DNA of 19,467 bases from Prolixibacteraceae bacterium (GTDB taxonomy: Bacteria; Bacteroidota; Bacteroidia; Bacteroidales; Prolixibacteraceae), in contig DPRM01000068.1 in assembly GCA_003537645.1 (NCBI GenBank), positions 46,909-66,375 of the forward strand, written 5' to 3'. Made by a program: the position numbers and the translations under genes. Shown piece by piece: positions 12,983 to 19,467 of this stretch. Position 1 is the first letter of the stretch; every line of letters starts with the position of its first letter. The notes under the pieces are model-generated. The model was not told the origin of the DNA and did no database searches. It worked only from the letters and a program-made list of their open reading frames with translations.

Positions 12983-14728
12983 ATGGTATCGCCCCGGAAC
13001 ATACAAACCTCACGGTCAGCCGATTTGGTCACTTTTAAGGTGCTGATTGACGGAGCCGAGCTTTCGGCTTCGGTCAACGTGCTGAACATCAGTGTCGAGA
13101 AGGAAATCAACCGGATACCTTCGGCAAAGCTGGTGATTACCGATGGCGACCCAGCCAGTCAGGAATTTGCCGTAAGCAACGATACTTTGCTGATCCCGGG
13201 GAAAGAAATTGAAATCAAAGCTGGCTATCATTCCGACGACGAAACCATCTTTAAAGGCATCATCATCAAGCACAGCCTGAAGATCAGGCCGCAGTATTCA
13301 CTGTTGATTGTGGAGTGCCGCGACAAAGCGGTGAAACTAATTTCAGGAAGAAAAAGCAAGTACTTCAGCGATAAAAAGGACAGCGATATTATCGACGAAC
13401 TAATTGCAGCTTATAGTCTTGAAAGTGATGTCGGAGCTACCAGTCAGCAGCACAAAGAGCTTGTTCAGTACGATTGTACCGACTGGGATTTCATCGTCAC
13501 ACGGGCGCAGGCCAACGGAAAAGTTTGCGTTGTTGACGATGGAAAAATTACAGTAAAAGCGCCCGATTTTTCGCAGGCCGAAGTTGAAACGGTCTCATAC
13601 GGAGCCACTTTGCTCGATTTTGATGCCGAAATCGATGCCCGGAACCAGTTCAGAAAAATTACTTCCTGCGCATGGGACCAATCGAAGCAGGAAGTTTCGG
13701 AAACGGAGGCAGCCAATCCGGCAGTGGCGCTCAATGGCAATTTATCGCCATCCGATTTGGCTTCGGTTGTTGGACTTGATAACCTGAAACTTTCATACGG
13801 AGGTGCCACTTCTGATGGCTCCATTCAGGATTGGGCAAACGCCCGAAACCTTTTTAATCAACTGGCGAAAGTTCGCGGAAGGATAAAGTTTCAGGGAATC
13901 CCGGCCTGCAAACCCAATACAACTTTGATGCTTCAGGGTGTTGGCGATCGGTTCAACGGGAAAATTTACATTTCGGCTATTCGTCACGAAATTACTGAAG
14001 GACAATGGACTACAGATGCACAGTTTGGCGTAAACCCTGCGTGGTTTACCGAGAATTTCAACATTGTTAGCCAGCCAGCTTCAGGATTGTTTGCCGCCAT
14101 TCACGGGTTGCAAATCGGGATAGTAACCCAGCTTGAATCGGACCCCAATAATGAGCACCGCATAAAAATCCGCTGTCCCTTGATTGACAACACTTCGGAT
14201 GGAATCTGGGCAAGGATTGCTTCGCTTGACGCTGGAAACGAACGCGGCGCTTTTTTCCTTCCTGAAATCAGCGATGAGGTGATTGTCGGTTTTATAAACG
14301 ATAATCCGAATGATGCGGTAGTCCTCGGGATGCTGAACAGTAGCGCGAACCCGGCGCCATTACAGGCTTCTGACGATAATCACGAAAAAGGTTTTATTAC
14401 CCGGAGCAAGATAAAATTCATTTTTAACGACGATAAAAAGACTGTTTTGCTCGAAACGCCTGGCTCGCAGCGGATCTTAATTGACGATGATGCCGGCGAA
14501 ATAAAAGTGGAAGATAAAAACGGGAACAAAATCGTGATGGATTCATCGGGAATTATTCTTGAAAGTGCCAAAGACCTTGCAATTAAAGCAACCGGCGATG
14601 TGAAAATTGAAGGATTGAATATTACTGTTTCGGCGTCAGCTCAGTTTAAGGGCGAAGGCTCGGCCGGGGCAGAAATTTCAACCAGCGCCGTTGCAACGCT
14701 GAAAGGCTCGATGGTGCAGATAAATTGA
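12983..14728 (+). CDS. VgrG-like spike protein of the eCIS (Pvc8-like)
   Basis: 581 residues. Residues about 14-350 are gp27-like hub domains (FKVLIDGAELSASVNVLNIS, INRIPSAKLVITDGD, IPGKEIEIKAGYHSDDETIF, YDCTDWDFIVTRAQANGK, LARV-type loops). Residues about 372-455 form the gp5 OB fold (GLQIGIVTQLESDPNNEHRI, IWARIASLDAG, GAFFLPEISDEVIVGFIND). The rest (470-581) is a repetitive beta-strand spike with IKVEDKNGNKIVMDSSGI and SAKDLAIKATGDVKIEG. As a trimer it would make the central spike that carries the PAAR tip. It has no extra effector domain. It is isolated from neighbours by repeat arrays on both sides (154 and 210 bp), unlike the other tightly packed genes. Confidence 0.92.
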   Translation: MVSPRNIQTSRSADLVTFKVLIDGAELSASVNVLNISVEKEINRIPSAKLVITDGDPASQEFAVSNDTLLIPGKEIEIKAGYHSDDETIFKGIIIKHSLKIRPQYSLLIVECRDKAVKLISGRKSKYFSDKKDSDIIDELIAAYSLESDVGATSQQHKELVQYDCTDWDFIVTRAQANGKVCVVDDGKITVKAPDFSQAEVETVSYGATLLDFDAEIDARNQFRKITSCAWDQSKQEVSETEAANPAVALNGNLSPSDLASVVGLDNLKLSYGGATSDGSIQDWANARNLFNQLAKVRGRIKFQGIPACKPNTTLMLQGVGDRFNGKIYISAIRHEITEGQWTTDAQFGVNPAWFTENFNIVSQPASGLFAAIHGLQIGIVTQLESDPNNEHRIKIRCPLIDNTSDGIWARIASLDAGNERGAFFLPEISDEVIVGFINDNPNDAVVLGMLNSSANPAPLQASDDNHEKGFITRSKIKFIFNDDKKTVLLETPGSQRILIDDDAGEIKVEDKNGNKIVMDSSGIILESAKDLAIKATGDVKIEGLNITVSASAQFKGEGSAGAEISTSAVATLKGSMVQIN

Positions 14729-14784
14729 AGATGAGGAGATGAGGAGATGAGGAGATGGGAAGATGAGAGGGTGAGAAAATGAGA
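14729..14784. repeat. Seven degenerate 8-bp tandem repeats (AGATGAGG)
   Basis: Starting at the base after the spike gene's stop: AGATGAGG three times exactly, then AGATGGGA, AGATGAGA, GGGTGAGA, AAATGAGA. It continues loosely as GCATGGGGCATGGGG words to about 14814. On the minus strand this reads like the TCTCCTCATC word repeats known from Bacteroidota intergenic DNA. Confidence 0.75.
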
Positions 14785-14938
14785 GGTAGCATGGGGCATG
14801 GGGTGAGGAGCATGGATAAAAAGTCGTAATGATCAGTCGTAGTTGGCAGTGAAAGAACCAACTCTAGGCACTTTAGTTCACTCTAGTCACTCCGAACTTT
14901 AATGGTAATTAGTAAATGAAAAAATAGTCAATCAAAGA
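14785..14938. other. Intergenic spacer before the PAAR gene
   Basis: No gene seen. After the tandem array come CATGGGG words, a weak hairpin AGTTGG (14841-14846)/CCAACT (14858-14863) without a T tract, and a CACTTTAGTTCACTCTAGTCACTCC word run. Promoter elements are not evident; the PAAR gene is probably read through from upstream. Confidence 0.4.
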
Positions 14939-15232
14939 ATGGGAATGCCAGCCGCAAGAGTAGGAGATATGCACGTTTGTCCGATGGTAACCGGAACGGT
15001 GCCACATGTTGGAGGGCCTGTCCTTCCGCCCGGAGCGCCCACTGTGCTGATTGGCGGAATGCCTGCCGCCTGTGTGGGCGATATGCTCACCTGTGTTGGT
15101 CCGCCCGACACGATTGCGATGGGATCGGCAACTGTAATGATTGGTGGAAAACCGGCAGCACGACTGGGAGACTCGACTGTTCATGGCGGTGTAATAATTC
15201 TGGGATGTCCGACTGTTTTAATTGGAGGATAA
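14939..15232 (+). CDS. PAAR-motif spike tip protein (Pvc10-like)
   Basis: 97 residues, a complete PAAR protein with no added toxin domain. Seen: MPAARVGDMHVCP at the start, GPVLPPGAPTVLIGGMPAA (27-45), MGSATVMIGGKPAARLGD (61-78) and the closing GCPTVLIGG. His12, Cys14, His23 and later His/Cys residues (HGG, GCP) fit the single metal site at the tip. The protein caps and sharpens the VgrG-like trimer. The order PAAR then gp25 is the reverse of PVC (gp25 then PAAR). Confidence 0.93.
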   Translation: MGMPAARVGDMHVCPMVTGTVPHVGGPVLPPGAPTVLIGGMPAACVGDMLTCVGPPDTIAMGSATVMIGGKPAARLGDSTVHGGVIILGCPTVLIGG

Positions 15233-15236
15233 ATGT

Positions 15237-15650
15237 ATGGATACAACTGATTCTTTTTTGGGCCGGGGATGGGGGTTTCCTCCTGAATTCAGCAAAACAA
15301 CTGAAAGCGTTTTGCTGACCGAAGGCGAGGACGACATTGAAAAAAGCCTCGAAATATTGTTGTCCACCCGTTTGGGCGAGCGGATCATGGTGCCGGGTTA
15401 CGGTTGCAACCTCGAAGAGCTTTTGTTTAAACCGCTGAACCTTACACTGAAAACATACATTACAGATCTGATAAAAACAGCCATTCTCTACCACGAACCA
15501 CGAATCGATGTGGAAAAAATCAGGATCGAACCATCGACTGACAATGATGGGTTGCTGCTCATCAACATCGACTATCGCATACGGGTCACAAATTCAAGAA
15601 AGAACATGGTGTTTCCTTTTTATCAATCAGAAGGAACTGAAACTGCATAA
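15237..15650 (+). CDS. gp25/GPW-like baseplate protein (Pvc9-like)
   Basis: 137 residues from the ATG at 15237. A TTG at 15222 is in frame, but GGAGG at 15224-15228 is ideally spaced for the ATG, which lies 4 bp after the PAAR stop; the same GGAGG encodes the PAAR C terminus. Family marks: FLGRGWGFPPEF, EDDIEKSLEILLSTRLGERIMVPGYG (the gp25 core with its ERIM-P-YGC stretch), NLEELLFKPLNLTLK and the final beta strands LLLINIDYRIRVTNSRKNMVFPFY. In phage T4 gp25 bridges the sheath start and the baseplate wedges. It is followed by baseplate J after 5 bp. Confidence 0.92.
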   Translation: MDTTDSFLGRGWGFPPEFSKTTESVLLTEGEDDIEKSLEILLSTRLGERIMVPGYGCNLEELLFKPLNLTLKTYITDLIKTAILYHEPRIDVEKIRIEPSTDNDGLLLINIDYRIRVTNSRKNMVFPFYQSEGTETA

Positions 15651-15655
15651 AAGCT

Positions 15656-18600
15656 ATGGCAACAAAAACTACCAGTAAGCTAGTTCTACCGGGCGTCGGA
15701 ACCGATCAGGATCAACGAATTGTTGATGCACTCGATCCGCAAAAACTGAAGCTGCTCAATTTTGGGGTGGCCGACTGGATGAAGTTCGCCTGGCATTTTG
15801 CTGATAAGGTTAATTATTTCAATTCAGATAATCAGGAGACTGGCAACTGGCAGGATTTTTTTGTTGAAGAGCCAAAGATTAAATCGTTTCTGGAAAAAAT
15901 CGAAACCGACCTATCACTCACGCCGCACCTAACTTTATTTGTTTGTTTCCTGAAATTGTTGGATAACAGCCGCGACCATTTCAATCTGTTAAGCAAGCGC
16001 CATCTCGATTTTTATTATCAGAAGATTTTGAAGATCGAAAAACAAGCGCCTGTTCCCGATCAGGTCCACCTCATTTTTGAGTTGGCCAAAAATGTATTTC
16101 AGGCAAAAATTGAATGGAATACCGCGCTCGATGCAGGAAAGGATTCGACTGGCAAGAAGCTGGTATTTAATACGGAAGAAGAACTTGTTGCCAATAAAAC
16201 GACCATTGCCCAGCTTAAGAATTTATACCATCACACCAAAGATACAGTCATTGACAAAAATGCAATAAAAGCTTGCAGCGTTGCCAATTCGCTCGATGGA
16301 AAAGGGAAAGCCCTGCCCGAAAGCGATGCGAAATGGTATCCGTTTGGGTATGTGAAAAATGTTTATCCGGACGAAAATCCAGAATTGCCCAATGCCCGTC
16401 TGGGTTTTGCAATTGCTTCACCGTTGCTTCACCTGAAAGAAGGAGCTCGCACCATCAACCTGAAGATGCAGTTTCAGAATTCACTTCCAGCAAATTTGGC
16501 TGGTCAGGCAATAAAGTGCATCAGCGTTTATTTGAGCGGTGAGAAGAAGTGGCTGGGGCCTTTTTCAGTAGAAGTTACAAAGCCGGCAGGCGCTTCAGCA
16601 TTAAATTTTAAAGTTGAAGTTGATAAAAAAACGGAAGCGGTTTCAGCATACAATCCGGCAGTTCTGGGCGAGCATTTTTCGGCTACCGATCCGGTGATGC
16701 GGTTTTTAATTGACGCTGGAACCGATGATGGATACGCTTTTGCAACTGCCTTTTCGGCCAATAACCTGAAGTCGGCTACTTTAAAGGTGGATGTGAAGGA
16801 AATGTCGGGCATTGACATTGAAAATGATTTGGGTGTAGTGAACGCGAAAAAACCGTTTATGGCATTCGGTCCAATTCCGGTGAAAGGCTCGAACTTTACG
16901 GTCCGGAACAACGAAATTTTCAGCAAAAACTGGACGAGTTTCAAACTGGATGTCAGTTGGATGAATACCCCGGACTCGTTTCGTAACCAGTATTTTGCTT
17001 ATCGTGAGGATTTTAGGAGCGAAACTACTTCCAAACGTTACAAAGAGCGAATCCTCATTGATGCCAAAGACCCATCAGGATTTAAACAGAATTCGACCAA
17101 CCTGATTGTCAAGAATGATAGCTATTTCAAGGTTTCGGTGAATATCTTCAGCGCTAACGAATGGGTTTTGGCTGATGAAACTAAAACCGAAGAAGTACTT
17201 TTTTTGGCTGATGGTAGCTCATACAAAAGCCATTTTGCAGTGACAAACAACAATTCAAAATTCGATACCGGCGAAAATGGCGGCTTGCGACTGACACTGA
17301 AAAATTCGTTTCTGCACGAAATGTACCCGCGAATCTATGCGATGGCCATGATGGACGAAACCAAAACGGCGCTCATTCCGAAGGAGCCATATACGCCTTT
17401 GATCGAGTCGTTTAAAGTTGGTTATACCGCCGAAACAACAGCAACCTTCGACACGACCGAAAGCTATACCTCCAATAAAATCAGCTTGTTCCACGAACAC
17501 CCGTTTGGGCAAAATCAGGAACACGCAGTTTTGAAACCGAAGCCATTGTTTGCCACCACTCCGGTTGTTACTTTGCTGCCTGATTATCAGCCCGGAGGCG
17601 AATTGTACCTTGGACTGAAGGATGCAGAACCGCTTCAGCAACTGGCTGTTTTGTTGCAGTTTTTTGAAGGCAGCGAAAACCCGTCGGCCATTGGTTTTGC
17701 CGACGGCGAAAAGATGGAGTGGAGCGTACTTTGTTCGAATAACTGGATGGTTTTAGACAGCAATCACCTGATTGCCAATGTTACCGACAATTTTCTGAAA
17801 TCGGGGATTGTAAAATTTTCGATTCCGGCAGATGCAACCAAAAACAATACGCTTTTACCATCCGGCCTGATTTGGGTGAAAGTCCGGATGAACAAGAAAT
17901 TCGATGCCGTTTGCAAAATCATCGACATTATGCCACAGGCTGTTGTGGCAAAGTTTAGCAATCAGGACAATGAATTGTCGCACCTGAAAAACGGACTTCA
18001 GGCCAAAACCATCAGCAAACTGGAGGAACGGAAACAGGAAATTAAATCGGTCAGCCAACCGTTCAGCTCGTTTGGCGGGAAACCCGAAGAAACCGACAAT
18101 GCCTATTACCGCCGCATCAGCGAACGTTTGCGGCATAAAAACAGGGCCATCACACTTTGGGATTACGAACATATTATCCTTCAGGAATTCCCTGAAATAC
18201 ACAAAGTTCGCTGCCTGCACCATACGCTGGGCAATTCGTATTTGTCGCCCGGAAATGTGACCATCGTTGTTATTCCCGATATCCAAAACCGGAATGTGTT
18301 CGATTTGTACGAACCCCGGGTGAGCAAAGCAACTCTCAATAAAATTCAGGCACATATCGGCCAGCTAAACTCGCTGCATGTAAATACGGTGGTTATAAAT
18401 CCTGAATATGAACCAGTTGAAATTTCGCTGAAAGTACGGTTTCATGCCGGATTCGATGAGAATTATTACAAAAAGGTACTTCAGGAAGACATTACGAAAC
18501 TGTTGTCGCCCTGGGCTTTCGAGCGGACCATAGACCTGAATTTCGGAACAGAACTTCATAAAAGCATCGTTATCAGTTACATCGAAAAATTAAGTTACGT

Positions 18601-18736
18601 CGATTACATTGCCGATCTGAAAATGAAACACAAAGGTGAGTTCAAGCCAATTGTGATTCCATCGGGGCCCAAAGCCATCCTGGTTTCGGCCAAAGAACAT
18701 CCTGTAGAAATTCAACCGGCAATTTGCCCTAAATAG
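15656..18736 (+). CDS. Baseplate J/gp47-like wedge protein (Pvc11-like)
   Basis: 1026 residues. The N-terminal third is helical (DWMKFAWHFADKVNYFN, HLTLFVCFLKLLDNSRDHFN, LDFYYQKILKIEKQAPVPDQ), the middle is beta-rich, and the C-terminal part holds the conserved baseplate J stretch YYRRISERLRHKNRAITLWD near residues 814-834 with EHIILQEFPEIHKVRC after it. This is the large wedge protein shared by Bacteroidota eCIS; with gp25 and the Pvc12-like protein it forms the wedge that controls sheath firing. The start ATG is 5 bp after the gp25 stop. No signal peptide. Between 8399 and this gene the block contains all conserved core parts for tube, sheath, spike and wedge. Confidence 0.9.
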   Translation: MATKTTSKLVLPGVGTDQDQRIVDALDPQKLKLLNFGVADWMKFAWHFADKVNYFNSDNQETGNWQDFFVEEPKIKSFLEKIETDLSLTPHLTLFVCFLKLLDNSRDHFNLLSKRHLDFYYQKILKIEKQAPVPDQVHLIFELAKNVFQAKIEWNTALDAGKDSTGKKLVFNTEEELVANKTTIAQLKNLYHHTKDTVIDKNAIKACSVANSLDGKGKALPESDAKWYPFGYVKNVYPDENPELPNARLGFAIASPLLHLKEGARTINLKMQFQNSLPANLAGQAIKCISVYLSGEKKWLGPFSVEVTKPAGASALNFKVEVDKKTEAVSAYNPAVLGEHFSATDPVMRFLIDAGTDDGYAFATAFSANNLKSATLKVDVKEMSGIDIENDLGVVNAKKPFMAFGPIPVKGSNFTVRNNEIFSKNWTSFKLDVSWMNTPDSFRNQYFAYREDFRSETTSKRYKERILIDAKDPSGFKQNSTNLIVKNDSYFKVSVNIFSANEWVLADETKTEEVLFLADGSSYKSHFAVTNNNSKFDTGENGGLRLTLKNSFLHEMYPRIYAMAMMDETKTALIPKEPYTPLIESFKVGYTAETTATFDTTESYTSNKISLFHEHPFGQNQEHAVLKPKPLFATTPVVTLLPDYQPGGELYLGLKDAEPLQQLAVLLQFFEGSENPSAIGFADGEKMEWSVLCSNNWMVLDSNHLIANVTDNFLKSGIVKFSIPADATKNNTLLPSGLIWVKVRMNKKFDAVCKIIDIMPQAVVAKFSNQDNELSHLKNGLQAKTISKLEERKQEIKSVSQPFSSFGGKPEETDNAYYRRISERLRHKNRAITLWDYEHIILQEFPEIHKVRCLHHTLGNSYLSPGNVTIVVIPDIQNRNVFDLYEPRVSKATLNKIQAHIGQLNSLHVNTVVINPEYEPVEISLKVRFHAGFDENYYKKVLQEDITKLLSPWAFERTIDLNFGTELHKSIVISYIEKLSYVDYIADLKMKHKGEFKPIVIPSGPKAILVSAKEHPVEIQPAICPK

Positions 18737-18757
18737 TCATTCAGAAAAAACAGAAGC

Positions 18758-19467
18758 ATGTTGAACGCTGAAAAACATACAAGCATTTCCGGGAATGTCG
18801 CTACCAACGACGATCTCGATTATTCGTTCCTCCGGAAGAAGGGGATCGGGTACATAGAAAAGCTGGGCAGTAAAATCTGGACCGACTACAACACGCACGA
18901 TCCGGGAATAACCATTCTCGAGATGCTTTGCTACGCCATCACCGACCTGGGGCTGCGCATTAATTTGCCCATCGAGGACCTGCTGACCGGCGAACCAAAT
19001 TCTGCGACAATCGAAGATCAGTTTATAAAATCGGAACTGGCATTGCCAATAAAGCCTGTTACTGCGCTGGATTACCGGAAACTTTTTATCGACATCGACG
19101 GCGTGAAAAATGCCTGGGTACGGCCTTTCCGAAAGAAAATATTTGTGAACCGAACCGATAATTTGTTGTCGTACACTCCTTTTGACGAGGCAAATATTAA
19201 GAAGGAAGAATTTACGCTTCAGGGATTGTACGAAATTTTGCTCGATTTTGATGAGTTCGACAGCAAGGAGAGCCCTTCGAAAATTGCCGGGCTTAAGCAA
19301 AAGATCGTTGAAGAAGTGAAACTTCGGTACCACCAAAACCGCAATTTGTGCGAAGATTTGATGTCGGTCATCGAAGTTCCGGTTCACCAAATTTCGGTTT
19401 GCGCCATTATCGACGTGAAGCCCGAAGTAGATGAAGAGCTTGTTAAAGCAAAGGTTTTGCGCGCCAT
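18758..19467 (+). CDS. Pvc12-like baseplate wedge protein, 3' part beyond window
   Basis: 236 codons are in the window and the frame stays open at the right edge. The ATG is 21 bp after the baseplate J stop. Early sequence DLDYSFLRKKGIGYIEKLG and the block WTDYNTHDPGITILEMLCYA (43-62) followed by ITDLGLRINLPIEDLLTGEP are typical of the Bacteroidota Pvc12/gp6-like wedge proteins, which are usually several hundred residues longer. It would pair with the baseplate J protein in the wedge dimer. The tail fibre, tape measure and AAA+ ATPase genes probably follow. Confidence 0.88.
   Translation, partial: MLNAEKHTSISGNVATNDDLDYSFLRKKGIGYIEKLGSKIWTDYNTHDPGITILEMLCYAITDLGLRINLPIEDLLTGEPNSATIEDQFIKSELALPIKPVTALDYRKLFIDIDGVKNAWVRPFRKKIFVNRTDNLLSYTPFDEANIKKEEFTLQGLYEILLDFDEFDSKESPSKIAGLKQKIVEEVKLRYHQNRNLCEDLMSVIEVPVHQISVCAIIDVKPEVDEELVKAKVLRA

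Noticed and set aside
14841..14863. Terminator before the PAAR gene
   Set aside because: The stem is only 6 bp with an 11-nt loop and no T tract follows; it would also cut the operon in two.
15222..15236. TTG start for the gp25-like gene
   Set aside because: The GGAGG at 15224-15228 is placed for the ATG at 15237, and the TTG would overlap the PAAR gene without need.
18737..19390. Minus-strand frame of 217 residues at the right edge
   Set aside because: It is the shadow of the Pvc12-like gene, which has the conserved wedge-protein block and correct spacing after baseplate J.
8399..19467. Type VI secretion system or prophage tail
   Set aside because: VgrG- and PAAR-like proteins occur in these too, but DUF4255, DUF5908, the LysM adaptor and paired tube proteins together mark an eCIS; no TssJLM membrane complex, capsid, terminase or lysis gene is seen.

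Overview
The window looks like a chromosomal piece of a Bacteroidota genome, plausibly a Bacteroidales/Marinilabiliales-type environmental bacterium. The reasons are TTG-N19/20-TAnnTTTG promoters, few Shine-Dalgarno sequences, GC-rich palindromic intergenic repeats with CCCC/GGGG arms, degenerate tandem 'word' repeats between genes, and Bacteroidota-type gene families (DUF4255, DUF5908, a CreD/winged-helix pair). The lineage is inferred from style; no rRNA or marker gene is present. I saw no tRNA, rRNA, CRISPR array, insertion sequence or integrase.

Layout. (1) 1-2482, minus strand: a three-gene operon of a 212-aa membrane protein, a small winged-helix regulator and a CreD-family envelope protein (3' end cut by the window edge). 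The same 17-bp inverted repeat, ACTTTG-N5-CAAAGT, stands before the first and the last gene and overlaps a -7-like promoter element at both, so it is a good candidate operator for the regulator. (2) 2670-3461, plus strand: a six-segment voltage-gated K+ channel with a C-terminal zinc ribbon. (3) 3508-7973, minus strand: an apparently co-directional cluster made of an ArsM-like methyltransferase, a 31-residue three-cysteine peptide, a radical SAM/SPASM enzyme, a DUF1847 cysteine-rich protein and a thioredoxin-thioredoxin reductase fusion, closed by a strong intrinsic terminator. This resembles a RiPP-type peptide-modifying system tied to thiol or metal(loid) chemistry, and I do not recognise it as a described pathway. 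(4) 7905-8398: a divergent intergenic region with candidate promoters in both directions. (5) 8399 to the right edge, plus strand: the structural half of an extracellular contractile injection system (eCIS, related to PVC, the Serratia antifeeding prophage and AlgoCIS): DUF4255 cap, sheath, two tube proteins, DUF5908, LysM baseplate protein, VgrG-like spike, PAAR tip, gp25, baseplate J/gp47 and the start of the Pvc12-like protein. Fibre, tape measure, AAA+ ATPase and cargo genes would be expected beyond the right edge.

How the parts work together. In the eCIS the cap, sheath, tube, spike and baseplate parts assemble into a syringe-like particle. In the minus-strand cluster the radical SAM enzyme probably modifies the small Cys peptide, the Trx-TrxR fusion keeps thiols reduced, and the methyltransferase and DUF1847 protein act on the product or on a bound metal(loid); this functional link is inference from gene order. 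Several starts were moved from the longest open frame to the ATG or GTG that fits family alignment, a ribosome-binding site or promoter spacing (radical SAM, methyltransferase, gp25, winged helix).
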